Source of the DNA: GWE2-51-13 sp942492825
Lineage (GTDB): Bacteria; Bacillota_I; Bacilli_A; Erysipelotrichales; Erysipelotrichaceae
Length of the DNA stretch: 64,000 bases
Assembly (NCBI GenBank): GCA_942492825.1
Contig: OW818635.1
Location: forward strand, 1,674,001-1,738,000
Direction of reading: 5' to 3'
The notes below the pieces were generated by a model that was given only the letters and a program-made list of their open reading frames with translations, did no database searches and was not told the DNA's origin. Of this stretch, positions 43,657-52,732 are shown one piece after another (positions within the stretch are counted from its first letter, which is position 1; each line of letters opens with the position of its first letter). The translations under genes were made by a program, and so were the position numbers.

Positions 43657-44567
43657 AGGCGGAGATCGCCCAAGCACAACTTGAAACCGGCGCGATGCGC
43701 GCCCAGGCCGCGGCCTTGATTCAACTCTGTTCCTACCTGTCCTTCAGCAGTCAGGGAATCCAGTTGCACATCAAGACGGAAAATGCGGCGACCGCGAAGC
43801 GGATCTTTACCGTATTGAAGGAACTGTATCAAGTTCCGACCGAACTTTCGGTCATACGCAAGATGAAGTTGAAAAAGAATAACATTTATTCGTTGAATGT
43901 CGTGTCACGCGGAAAAGAAGTACTTGAGGATCTCGGTCTGCTTTCAAGTAAGGGTCTCCAAAGCGTCCCCGCAAAATCCTTGGTTGCTAAAGAAAGCGGT
44001 GCACGTGCCTATCTCTCCGGTGCCTTTCTAGCTTCGGGGAGCGTGAATTCCCCCCAGAAGTCCAACTACCATTTGGAAATCGCGACTCAAGAAGAAGAAC
44101 ATGCTAAGTTTGTGGAAAAATTGATGAGACGCTTTGATTTGCCGGCGAAAACGATCGTGCGTCGCAATCAGTTCGTGGTGTATTTGAAAGCATCCGATAA
44201 AATTAGCGACTTTCTGCGTTTGGTCAATGCCAACAACGCGGTACTCGATTTCGAGGAAATTCGCATTGAACGGGATTTCCATAACTCTTTGACGCGGTTG
44301 GACAATTGCGAAGTCGCGAACGAAATGAAAAGCCAACTGGCTGCACGGAGTCAATTGGATGCCATACACAAACTCAAAGAATCAGGGAAATTAGCGATTC
44401 TGGAAGACAAGTTGAAGGAAGTGGCGCACCTTCGATTGGACTTTCCGGAATACAGTCTGAACGAACTTTGCGAGGCGTATGAAGAGCGGACCGGGGCTCG
44501 TATGAGCAAGTCCGGTATGAAACATCGCTTCACGAAAATCTTAGAGATTGCGGATAAGAACGTGTGA
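43635..44567 (+). CDS. whiA: WhiA-family DNA-binding protein
   Basis: 310 residues. SFTTDVKAEIAQ opening, a LAGLIDADG-homing-endonuclease-like N-terminal domain (AYLSGAFLASGSVNSP, LEIATQEEEHAKFVEKLM) and a C-terminal HTH (LRLDFPEYSLNELCEAYEERTG-type segment followed by SKSGMKHRFTKI). In Actinobacteria it controls sporulation division genes; in Bacillus it affects cell division and chromosome segregation. It is the last gene of the conserved trio. Confidence 0.97.
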   Translation: MSFTTDVKAEIAQAQLETGAMRAQAAALIQLCSYLSFSSQGIQLHIKTENAATAKRIFTVLKELYQVPTELSVIRKMKLKKNNIYSLNVVSRGKEVLEDLGLLSSKGLQSVPAKSLVAKESGARAYLSGAFLASGSVNSPQKSNYHLEIATQEEEHAKFVEKLMRRFDLPAKTIVRRNQFVVYLKASDKISDFLRLVNANNAVLDFEEIRIERDFHNSLTRLDNCEVANEMKSQLAARSQLDAIHKLKESGKLAILEDKLKEVAHLRLDFPEYSLNELCEAYEERTGARMSKSGMKHRFTKILEIADKNV

Positions 44568-44611
44568 AAGATTGTGAAAATGTAAATATACGCAAGGAAC
44601 ATGAAAAACTT

Positions 44612-44620
44612 TGGTATAAT
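44612..44620 (+). promoter_or_regulatory. extended -10 promoter at the head of the glycan locus
   Basis: TGGTATAAT (hexamer 44615-44620), 30 bases before the LCP gene start; no strong -35. Confidence 0.6.
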
Positions 44621-44650
44621 ATATCGGTTATAAAACAACGAGGTGCCTTA

Positions 44651-46036
44651 ATGAAGATACTCTGGTTTATGATGAAACTCATCGCGATCGCCCTCTTGAC
44701 GGTGACGCTGGTCGCAAATCGTTTGCTTCCGATCGAAATTTTAGTGGCGATCGGCATTGTCGAGATCGCATTGTTGATTTTGGTGTGGAAACGCAAAGTG
44801 CTTCAAATCTTCGTCGTCTTGATCATGTTGGTGACGGCCTCCGGGTTGACCTATGTCGAATACGTGGCCGGGCAAATCATCAATTATGACCCGACAGTGG
44901 AAAATACGATTTCTTTCTTCGTGTTAAAGGATTCTCCGGTCACCTCGATCAAAAAAGCAATCAAGAACGAATCCAGGATCGGAGTCAGTTCGATCTTGGA
45001 CGAAGAAGTCGTCGAATTCATCGAATCAGAACTAAAAGCAGAGAAGTATGAACTTGCATTGGTGGAACTTGAAGGTATCCAAGAAGGATTGGCTAAATTC
45101 TATGATGGGAAAGTCGCGATTTTCGCGGTCGACCAAGGGTATCTCTCTTCACTGCAGGCTTATGATCCGCTTTTCTTGGAAAACACAAAAGTCATCTGGA
45201 GTGTAAATAAGACCGAAGACATCATCAATCTAGCCGAAGCTAACGTTACGAAAGAACCCTTCGTCGTTTACTTGGCAGGCATCGATAATCGCGATGAATT
45301 CCAAGCCAACCGACATGATGTCAACATGATGGCGGTCGTGGATCCCAAAACCCGCAACATCACGATGGTTTCCGTCCCGCGGGATGCATATGTACAACTC
45401 GGTTGCATCACCCGTACCAAGGCGATGGATAAGCTCACGCATGCCGGTGTCTATGGCATGGAATGCGCGATCGAAACGATGCAAGAACTGTTAGGAGTTG
45501 ACGTCAACTATTATGCGCAAGTCGGTTTCGACACGGTAACGGATCTGGTGGGGGCACTCGGGACGATCGAAGTGTATCTTGACGAAGGCTTCGTGGTCGG
45601 TGGATATACGTTCAAAGAGGGATTGAACATCTTGGACAAAAACTCAGCCTTACATGTCGCCCGTGCCCGCTACGCCTTTATTAAAGGAGATCAACAACGG
45701 ATCAAGAATCAACAGGAAGTCTTAAAGGGTATCATCAACAAGCTTCTGAGTCCTTCCTCGCTCACTAAGATCGAAAGTATCATCAAATCGGTCGAAGGAA
45801 CGGTCACAACCAACATGACCGGTGATGAAATCTTCGCACTCGTACGGATGCAGATCAAAAACATGAAAGGATGGACCTTCACGCAACGTTCGATCGAAGG
45901 AACTTCGGCGTTACGACCTTCCTATGCGTTAGGCGGGCAAGCCGCCTATGTGATCGATCTTGATGAAGAATCGTTGATCGAAGCACAAAACGCGCTTCAA
46001 CAAGCACTTCATCCGGTTGTTACGGAAAATCAATAA
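44651..46036 (+). CDS. LytR-CpsA-Psr family glycan-wall ligase
   Basis: 461 residues. ATG 44651 follows GAGG. Three N-terminal membrane helices in the first ~75 residues, an accessory domain, then the LCP catalytic domain with GIDNRDEFQANRHDVNMMAVVDP, MVSVPRDAYV, and HVARARYAFIKGDQQRIKNQQE (conserved Arg/Asp residues that hold the lipid pyrophosphate). LCP enzymes transfer lipid-linked polymers to peptidoglycan, so the polysaccharide made by the following genes is probably wall-anchored, as with CpsA in capsule loci. Confidence 0.94.
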   Translation: MKILWFMMKLIAIALLTVTLVANRLLPIEILVAIGIVEIALLILVWKRKVLQIFVVLIMLVTASGLTYVEYVAGQIINYDPTVENTISFFVLKDSPVTSIKKAIKNESRIGVSSILDEEVVEFIESELKAEKYELALVELEGIQEGLAKFYDGKVAIFAVDQGYLSSLQAYDPLFLENTKVIWSVNKTEDIINLAEANVTKEPFVVYLAGIDNRDEFQANRHDVNMMAVVDPKTRNITMVSVPRDAYVQLGCITRTKAMDKLTHAGVYGMECAIETMQELLGVDVNYYAQVGFDTVTDLVGALGTIEVYLDEGFVVGGYTFKEGLNILDKNSALHVARARYAFIKGDQQRIKNQQEVLKGIINKLLSPSSLTKIESIIKSVEGTVTTNMTGDEIFALVRMQIKNMKGWTFTQRSIEGTSALRPSYALGGQAAYVIDLDEESLIEAQNALQQALHPVVTENQ

Positions 46037-46057
46037 CGGAAAACGGGGGTATTTATT

Positions 46058-47956
46058 TTGAATCGAATCAAATCGAGTCTGTTGCTTATCTTTGATTTAC
46101 TGATTGTATCAATCAGTTATTTCGTCGCGATTTGGATCCGTATGGATCTGTCCTTTCGCGTGCTTACGTTCTATCAACTCTTATTAAGTCGTCTTTGGCT
46201 GATTCTTCTCATTTATTTTGTTATCTTCAAGCTTTTCAAAATCGATAAGACCATCCGCAACATGGCTTCCGTGGATGAAGCGGTCCGCATTGCGATCGCC
46301 GGACTCTTGGGCGGTTTGATAAACTATATTGTCTTAACGATGACGAATTTCGGTCCGATTCCGCGCAGCATCTATCTGATCCAAGCAATCTTATTGGTGT
46401 TGAGTTTGGAATTCATCCACTTTTCCTACCGAATCTTCTCGATGATGCAGATCAAAGCACAGTCGATGGGCGATGATTATGCCCGGACGATCATCATCGG
46501 CGCCGGGGCGGCCGGATTGATGTTGATGAAGGAAATCACTTCCAATCAGATCTATAAAAACCGTTTGGTCGGTTTTATCGACGATGATAAAAGCAAGGTC
46601 GGCAAGTCGGTCAACGGAGTCAAAGTCCTTGGCACGACCGATGACGTAAGCGCCGTCGTCAACACCCAACAAATCGAAATGATTTATGTGGCCATGCCCA
46701 GCGTTTCGTTGGCCGAACAGAAACAGATCCTTGAGAAGTGTTACGAAACCGGATGCAAGGTTCAGGTACTTACTTCGACCAAAGATATGATTTCATCGCA
46801 AGGGATCAAACGTTCCTTGCGTGAAATCGGTATTGAAGATTTGTTGGGACGTCAATCGATCGCGTTGGACAACGCGGTCATCCAAGACTTAATTCGAAAC
46901 AAAACGGTTCTGGTTACCGGTGCCGCCGGATCGATCGGCAGCGAACTCTGCCGACAAATCATCCTCCATCACCCGAAAGTACTCTTATTGGTAGATATCA
47001 ACGAAAACGGACTTTACGACCTTCAGCAAGAATTCAACATGATGGTTCGCGACGGACATCTGGATGATTCGATCCAATTTATTCCACTCATCACAAGTAT
47101 TCGTGACTTGGCGTCCATCGATCGTTTGTTTGCGACCTATCGTCCGGAAATCGTGTTCCATGCGGCTGCCCACAAGCATGTGCCGTTGATGGAAGACGCA
47201 CCGATCGAAGCGATCAAAAACAATATCTTCGGTACGCATAACTTATTGATGACGGCCGAGAAATACGGTGTCGCGCGTTTTGTTTCGATCTCCACCGACA
47301 AAGCGGTCAACCCGACCAACGTCATGGGAGCGACCAAACGTTTCGTCGAAAAGATGATCCAATCGATGGATCCGAGTTCGAAGACGAAGTTCGTCGCGGT
47401 TCGTTTCGGGAATGTATTGGGATCCAACGGATCGATCATTCCGCTCTTTAAGAAACAAATCGCCAACGGGGGTCCGTTGACTCTCACCGATAAAAACATC
47501 ATCCGTTATTTCATGACCATTCCGGAAGCCGTTTCTTTGGTCCTACAAGCCGCGACCTATGCGAAAGGCGGAGAAATCTTCGTTCTCGATATGGGTCAAC
47601 CGGTCAAGATTCTCGATCTGGCGGAAAAGATGATCCGCTTAGCCGGATATGTTCCGTATCAAGACATCCAAATCAAAGAAATCGGGTTGCGTCCGGGTGA
47701 GAAACTCTACGAAGAGTTACATCTCAATAAAGAAGATGTTTCCACCACCCCCAACAACTTGATTTTCGTGACGCATCCCTTATCCTTATCCAAGGATCAG
47801 ATCTCGTCCGAACTAAATCAATTGAAATCCGTTATCGACCAACCAATGGTCAGTGACGATGCGATCGTCGAAGTTCTGACGAAAGTCGTTGATAACTATC
47901 ATCCCAATCGCAAAGGAGTGTCCTCGCATGTACGTGATTCTGAAACGCTGGATTGA
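46058..47956 (+). CDS. CapD/PglF-type membrane nucleotide-sugar 4,6-dehydratase
   Basis: 632 residues, TTG start preceded by GGGGG. Four membrane helices in the first ~130 residues, a first Rossmann unit (IIGAGAAGLMLMKEI), then an extended-SDR dehydratase domain with VTGAAGSIGSELCRQI, AAAHKHVPLMEDAP, STDKAVNPTNVMGATKR (where CapD enzymes carry a Met in place of the usual Tyr) and RFGNVLGSNGSIIPLF. Converts UDP-GlcNAc to a UDP-4-keto-6-deoxy sugar at the membrane, usually feeding the first residue of the glycan repeat. The initiating transferase is encoded next, overlapping by 29 bases. Confidence 0.94.
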   Translation: MNRIKSSLLLIFDLLIVSISYFVAIWIRMDLSFRVLTFYQLLLSRLWLILLIYFVIFKLFKIDKTIRNMASVDEAVRIAIAGLLGGLINYIVLTMTNFGPIPRSIYLIQAILLVLSLEFIHFSYRIFSMMQIKAQSMGDDYARTIIIGAGAAGLMLMKEITSNQIYKNRLVGFIDDDKSKVGKSVNGVKVLGTTDDVSAVVNTQQIEMIYVAMPSVSLAEQKQILEKCYETGCKVQVLTSTKDMISSQGIKRSLREIGIEDLLGRQSIALDNAVIQDLIRNKTVLVTGAAGSIGSELCRQIILHHPKVLLLVDINENGLYDLQQEFNMMVRDGHLDDSIQFIPLITSIRDLASIDRLFATYRPEIVFHAAAHKHVPLMEDAPIEAIKNNIFGTHNLLMTAEKYGVARFVSISTDKAVNPTNVMGATKRFVEKMIQSMDPSSKTKFVAVRFGNVLGSNGSIIPLFKKQIANGGPLTLTDKNIIRYFMTIPEAVSLVLQAATYAKGGEIFVLDMGQPVKILDLAEKMIRLAGYVPYQDIQIKEIGLRPGEKLYEELHLNKEDVSTTPNNLIFVTHPLSLSKDQISSELNQLKSVIDQPMVSDDAIVEVLTKVVDNYHPNRKGVSSHVRDSETLD

Positions 47957-48527
47957 TTTTCTCGGAGCCCTTTGCGGGATTCTGTTACTTTCGCCGATCT
48001 TAGGGTTGATCGCATTGTGGATCAAATCCGATTCGAAAGGTCCGGTCTTCTTTCGTCAAAAACGGATCGGGATCCACCGCTCCACCTTTATGATCTATAA
48101 GTTCCGCACAATGCGCAGCGATACGCCCGGGGATATGCCGACCCATCTGTTACAGGATCCGGATCGTTTCATTACCCGTTCGGGAAGGTTCTTACGCAAG
48201 TCGAGCTTGGACGAGCTACCTCAACTCTTCAATATCCTTTTCGGTCAGATGGCGATCGTTGGGCCTCGTCCCGCGCTTTGGAACCAAGATGATTTGATTG
48301 CGGAACGCGAGAAGTACCATGCGAATGACGTGTTACCCGGATTAACGGGGTGGGCGCAGATCAACGGGCGCGATGAACTTCCGATCGAGGTCAAAGCGAA
48401 ATTGGATGGGGAATACATCCAAAAGATGAGTATCTTATTCGATCTAAAAATCATCTTACGTACTATTTTAAGCGTCTTGCATTCCGAAGGTGTCAAAGAA
48501 GGCGCTTCGAATCAAAAGGAGGAATGA
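47928..48527 (+). CDS. initiating phosphoglycosyl transferase (sugar transferase)
   Basis: 199 residues. AAAGGAG precedes ATG 47928. One N-terminal membrane helix (RWIDFLGALCGILLLSPILG), then KGPVFFRQKRIG, FMIYKFRTMR, RFLRKSSLDELPQLFNIL, VGPRPAL and PGLTGWAQINGRDEL. These are the monotopic PglC/WcaJ-type signatures (PF02397). It places the first sugar phosphate on undecaprenyl phosphate, starting repeat-unit assembly. The donor is probably the product of the dehydratase encoded upstream, possibly after the reductase-like gene that follows. Confidence 0.96.
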   Translation: MYVILKRWIDFLGALCGILLLSPILGLIALWIKSDSKGPVFFRQKRIGIHRSTFMIYKFRTMRSDTPGDMPTHLLQDPDRFITRSGRFLRKSSLDELPQLFNILFGQMAIVGPRPALWNQDDLIAEREKYHANDVLPGLTGWAQINGRDELPIEVKAKLDGEYIQKMSILFDLKIILRTILSVLHSEGVKEGASNQKEE

Positions 48528-48528
48528 C

Positions 48529-49413
48529 ATGTTAGGCATTACTGCGGTATCCGGGCATTCCGCCTACTATTTCCTGAAGAACCTTGAGAAATCCGGGTAT
48601 ACCGGTGAAATCCGTGGGATCAAGCGAAGTACAAGTAGAATCGATCAACTCTCCGGACTTAAGTTAAACATAACTTATGTCGATGCGATCTACGAAGATG
48701 TTTCAAGCATGAAGAATGCATTGGTCGGCGTCGATACGCTCTTGCATATCGCGCCCAACACCCTCTCCCACCTCGTTGCCGATGCGGCGATCGCCGCGGG
48801 GGTAAAATGGATGATCAGTATCCAAACGACCGGAAAGTTCTCCAAGTTCAAGAGCGCTTCCGCGCTTTATAAGCAAGTCGATGAACAACTTTTAGCGAAA
48901 AAAGATAAGATCGATCTGACCGTCCTCTATCCGACCATGATCTATGGGTCCAAGATGGACAAAAACATTAGCCGTTTAGTCGGATACATCGATACACATC
49001 GTTTCTTTCCGATTTTCGGAAACGGACGCAACTTAATGCGGCCGGTCGCGGGAAGCGATTTAGCCATCGCTTACCAACAAGTCCTAGATCATCCCGAGAT
49101 TACCAAAAACAAAGAATATGTTCTTTCCGGTGCCGAACCGATCGAATATATCGAGATGCTGAAGCTGGTAGCGAAGAACTTAAACAAAAAAACGATCTTC
49201 ATCAAGATTCCCTTGGGACTCTCGATTTTACTAGCCAGGATCTACAACTACCTTTTCAAGAAAGCCTTGATTTCGGTCGAACAAGTCCAACGGATGCAGG
49301 AAGACAAAATCTACGATCACGATGCGGCGACCCGTGATTTCGGATATGCCCCGATGACCTTCGAAGAAGGCATTCGCATCCAAGTGGAAGAATACAAGAA
49401 GCGGAGCGTGTAA
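48529..49413 (+). CDS. atypical NAD(P)-binding epimerase/reductase
   Basis: 294 residues, start after GGAGG. Related to extended SDR/NmrA proteins: YPTMIYG, NGRNLMRPVAGSDLAIA and a final FGYAPMTFEEGI. The N-terminal nucleotide loop is degenerate (GITAVSGHSAYY lacks the full GxxGxxG), and the usual Tyr-x3-Lys appears as Ser-Ala-Leu-Tyr-Lys, so the catalytic Tyr may be shifted or lost. Position between the initiating transferase and the first glycosyltransferase fits a 4-ketoreductase for UDP-4-keto-6-deoxy-GlcNAc (WbpV-like), but this is inference. Confidence 0.72.
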   Translation: MLGITAVSGHSAYYFLKNLEKSGYTGEIRGIKRSTSRIDQLSGLKLNITYVDAIYEDVSSMKNALVGVDTLLHIAPNTLSHLVADAAIAAGVKWMISIQTTGKFSKFKSASALYKQVDEQLLAKKDKIDLTVLYPTMIYGSKMDKNISRLVGYIDTHRFFPIFGNGRNLMRPVAGSDLAIAYQQVLDHPEITKNKEYVLSGAEPIEYIEMLKLVAKNLNKKTIFIKIPLGLSILLARIYNYLFKKALISVEQVQRMQEDKIYDHDAATRDFGYAPMTFEEGIRIQVEEYKKRSV

Positions 49414-50616
49414 ATGAAGATTTTGATCGTCAGCCAGTATTACTACCCCGAACGATTTAAAGTCACGGATCTGGCCGAGGAACTTTTTGCGCGCGGAAAC
49501 CACGTCGATGTGCTTACCGGCTTACCCAATTATCCCGAAGGGAAAATCCCCATGGAATATCGTTTTGGGAAAAAGCGGCATGAAATCATCAATGGCGTCA
49601 ATGTCATCCGTGTCCCTCTCATCGCACGGAGCGAAGGGAAGTTCCGCCTTGCGTTAAACTATGTCAGTTACGCATTCAACGCGACGATCAAATCACTTTT
49701 TCTGAAAGAAGAATATGATCTAGTCTTGGTATATCAACTCTCACCGATCTTGATGGCTCTACCCGCAATCGCGATTCAACGCAGAATGAAAATACCTTTA
49801 ATCATGTATACCTTCGATTTATGGCCTGACAGCATCTCGACCTTAGGCATCAAATCCGACACACTTTTCTATAAAACGGTAAAGTCCGTCAGTAAGTGGA
49901 TTTATCGTCAAGCGGATGTACAGTGGGTCAGTTCGGCATCCTTTACCGGTTACCTTGAACGATTTATTGGACTGGAAATCGACATCTTACATCTGCCTCA
50001 ATACGCGGAAGAACAGTTTTTGATTCCGCCTAAACCTCCCCAACAAGAATTCATCTGCGTTTTCGCCGGAAACATCGGAAAAGCGCAAGATCTTCAAACG
50101 GTCTTGTATGCGGCGAAACAACTGGAAGAATATCCGGACATCCGGATCGAACTGGTCGGGACAGGTTCCGATTTGGAGCACCTCAAAGCATTATCGGCAG
50201 AACTCAAACTTACCAACGTAACGTTTGCGGGGGCGCATTCGTTGGAAGAAATGCCGGTATATTATAAGAAAGCGGATCTTTTCCTTGTCTCGCTGATCGA
50301 TGATCCGATCATCGCGCGAACATTGCCGGGGAAAGTACAGAGTTACATGGCTGCCGGCAAGCCCATTGTCGCGGCGGTCGGCGGTGAAACCGCGCATGTG
50401 CTTCAGGAAAGCGGCGGCGGTCGCTTTGGGGAAAGCGGGGATATTTCAAAATTAAGCGAAAACATCCTCTACTATTACCAACACCGCGACCAAGTTGTCA
50501 TCGACGGGACAAACGGTAGAAACTACTACTTAGCGCATTTCAACCGCGATAAGTTCTACGACACTCTCATCGAGCAACTGAACCAAACGATCCAAGGAGG
50601 AAAGAAACATGTTTGA
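49414..50616 (+). CDS. WbuB-like GT4 glycosyltransferase, probable L-FucNAc transferase
   Basis: 400 residues. Opens KILIVSQYYYPERFKVTDLAEEL and NYPEGK, as in WbuB-type proteins. The C-terminal nucleotide-sugar site has VFAGNIGKAQDL, LVGTGSDLEHL and the acidic ARTLPGKVQSYMAAGKPIVAA. Likely cytoplasmic, working at the membrane. Position just before the FnlA/B/C-like genes, the same association as in O-antigen loci, supports UDP-L-FucNAc as donor (inference). Ends 8 bases into the next gene. Confidence 0.88.
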   Translation: MKILIVSQYYYPERFKVTDLAEELFARGNHVDVLTGLPNYPEGKIPMEYRFGKKRHEIINGVNVIRVPLIARSEGKFRLALNYVSYAFNATIKSLFLKEEYDLVLVYQLSPILMALPAIAIQRRMKIPLIMYTFDLWPDSISTLGIKSDTLFYKTVKSVSKWIYRQADVQWVSSASFTGYLERFIGLEIDILHLPQYAEEQFLIPPKPPQQEFICVFAGNIGKAQDLQTVLYAAKQLEEYPDIRIELVGTGSDLEHLKALSAELKLTNVTFAGAHSLEEMPVYYKKADLFLVSLIDDPIIARTLPGKVQSYMAAGKPIVAAVGGETAHVLQESGGGRFGESGDISKLSENILYYYQHRDQVVIDGTNGRNYYLAHFNRDKFYDTLIEQLNQTIQGGKKHV

Positions 50617-51625
50617 AGGTAAAACGTTATTAATCACAGGCGGGACCGGGTCCTTCGGGAACGCGGTCATGAAACGCTTCATGCATACGGACGTCAAGGA
50701 GATCCGCATCTTTTCGCGCGACGAAAAGAAACAGGATGATATGCGTAAGCGGTATAACGACGATCGCTTGAAGTTCTATATCGGGGATGTCAGAGACCTG
50801 CCAAGCATCAAGAATGCTATGCATGGGGTGGATTATCTGTTCCATGCGGCAGCCTTAAAGCAAGTGCCTTCTTGCGAGTTCTTCCCGATGGAAGCTGTGA
50901 AAACCAATGTCTTGGGAACGGATAACGTGTTGACCGCCGCGATCGAAGCGGGTGTTAAAAAAGTGGTCTGCTTATCCACCGACAAAGCGGCATATCCGAT
51001 CAATGCGATGGGAATTTCCAAAGCAATGATGGAAAAAGTCTTCGTCGCTAAAGCCAAGACTTGTTCTACGACCGTTATCTGTGGGACCCGTTACGGAAAC
51101 GTCATGGCTTCACGCGGTTCGGTTATTCCGCTGTTCATCGAACAACTCAAAGCCAACAAGCCATTGACCGTCACCGATCCGAACATGACACGTTTTTTGA
51201 TGAGTTTGGACGAAGCCGTCGAATTGGTTCTGTTTGCCTATCAAAACGCCGATGCGGGCGATATCATGGTTCAAAAATCCCCGGCATCGACCGTCGGCGA
51301 CTTAGCGCAAGCGGTCAAAGAATTATTTAATAGCGATGTGGAAATCAAAGTCATCGGTACCCGTCATGGGGAAAAGTTATACGAAACCTTGCTTACCAAA
51401 GAAGAATACTTAGTTGCGCAGGATATGGGCGGTTTCTACCGTGTCCCGGCCGATAAACGCGATCTCAATTACGATAAATACTTCGTGGACGGGGATGTCC
51501 AACTTTCCCAAGATCACGAATACAACTCACACAATACACGCCGTTTAAACGTGGAAGAAATCAAAGCCAAGTTATTGGAACTGGAAGAAGTACAGGAAGC
51601 CTTGGCGGAATGGGATAAACGATGA
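50609..51625 (+). CDS. UDP-GlcNAc 4,6-dehydratase/5-epimerase, FnlA/CapE-like
   Basis: 338 residues. SDR loop ITGGTGSFGNAVM, IFSRDEKKQDDMRKRY, AAALKQVPSCEFFPMEA, STDKAAYPINAMGISKAMMEK and GTRYGNVMASRGSVIPLF. This is the soluble inverting type (FnlA/WbjB/CapE), first step in making UDP-N-acetyl-L-fucosamine. AGGAGG lies 7 to 10 bases upstream within the transferase gene. The next gene overlaps by 4 bases and supplies the second step. Confidence 0.94.
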   Translation: MFEGKTLLITGGTGSFGNAVMKRFMHTDVKEIRIFSRDEKKQDDMRKRYNDDRLKFYIGDVRDLPSIKNAMHGVDYLFHAAALKQVPSCEFFPMEAVKTNVLGTDNVLTAAIEAGVKKVVCLSTDKAAYPINAMGISKAMMEKVFVAKAKTCSTTVICGTRYGNVMASRGSVIPLFIEQLKANKPLTVTDPNMTRFLMSLDEAVELVLFAYQNADAGDIMVQKSPASTVGDLAQAVKELFNSDVEIKVIGTRHGEKLYETLLTKEEYLVAQDMGGFYRVPADKRDLNYDKYFVDGDVQLSQDHEYNSHNTRRLNVEEIKAKLLELEEVQEALAEWDKR

Positions 51626-52731
51626 AGATTCTAATTACCGGTGCCGATGGGTTTGTGGGTCGCAATTTAGTCGCGACGCTTCGTCATACCCAGCAACATG
51701 AACTGCTCTTGGTGGATCTCAATACGCCGCCCGATGTCTTGGCAAGTTACACGCAAACCTGTGACTTCGTCTATCATCTGGCCGGAGTTAACCGTCCGGA
51801 GAATCCGGAAGACTTCATGAAGGGAAACTTCGGTTTTACCAGCGTCTTACTAGATCTATTGGTCAGCTTTGAGAATCGTTCGCCGATCTTGATTTCATCC
51901 TCGATCCAAGCGGCACTCGATAATCCGTATGGACAAAGTAAAAAGGCCGGCGAGGATCTGATCTTTGAATACGGAAAGAAATATGATATTCCGGTTTTTG
52001 TGTATCGGCTCCATAACTTGTTCGGGAAATGGTCCCGTCCGAATTACAACTCGGTTGTCGCGACCTTCGCTTACAATATTTCCCATGACTTACCGATTAC
52101 AGTCAACAATCCCGATACGATACTGGAATTGTGTCATATCGATGATGTGATTAATTCATTTCTAGAAGCGTTGGAAAACAAAGATACCAAACAAGAAACG
52201 TATTGCTTTGTTTCCCCTACGACCCAAATCACACTGGGCGAACTTGCCAAGAAACTCACCGCGTTTCGGAAAACACGAGAGAACTTGTTTCTACCTTCGT
52301 TGGAGTCAAGATTTGATCGCCAACTCTACGGAACCTATCTATCCTATTTGGAACCCAATGATTTCGGGTATGACCTCAAAAAGAACAGCGATCCAAGAGG
52401 TTGGTTGGCCGAGTTCATCAAAGCGCCTGACTTCGGACAAGTCTTCGTCAGTAAGACCTTCCCGGGAATTACGCGGGGAAATCATTGGCATCACACCAAA
52501 GCCGAAAAGTTCTTGGTCATTCAAGGGACCGGTGTTATCCGTTTCCGCAACATCTTCTCACATGAGGTGATCGAATATCCAGTAGATGGCGAACAACCCA
52601 AAGTGTTGGACATCCCGACCGGCTACACCCACAACATCACCAATACCGGCGATGATATCCTGATTACCTTGTTCTGGTCGACCGAGATCTTCGATCCGAC
52701 CCATCCCGATACCCACTTCATGGAGGTTTAA
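51622..52731 (+). CDS. CapF/FnlB-like bifunctional reductase with cupin domain
   Basis: 369 residues. Short SDR N-terminal part (ILITGADGFVGRNLV, YHLAGVNRPENPEDF, SSSIQAALDNPYGQSKKAGE, YRLHNLFGKWSRPNYNS) joined at about 245 to a C-terminal cupin with RGNHWHHTKAEKFLVIQG and YTHNITNTGDD. The cupin holds the metal and epimerises, while the SDR part reduces the 4-keto group with NADPH, as shown for CapF of Staphylococcus. Second step of UDP-L-FucNAc formation. Confidence 0.95.
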   Translation: MKILITGADGFVGRNLVATLRHTQQHELLLVDLNTPPDVLASYTQTCDFVYHLAGVNRPENPEDFMKGNFGFTSVLLDLLVSFENRSPILISSSIQAALDNPYGQSKKAGEDLIFEYGKKYDIPVFVYRLHNLFGKWSRPNYNSVVATFAYNISHDLPITVNNPDTILELCHIDDVINSFLEALENKDTKQETYCFVSPTTQITLGELAKKLTAFRKTRENLFLPSLESRFDRQLYGTYLSYLEPNDFGYDLKKNSDPRGWLAEFIKAPDFGQVFVSKTFPGITRGNHWHHTKAEKFLVIQGTGVIRFRNIFSHEVIEYPVDGEQPKVLDIPTGYTHNITNTGDDILITLFWSTEIFDPTHPDTHFMEV

Positions 52732-52732
52732 C

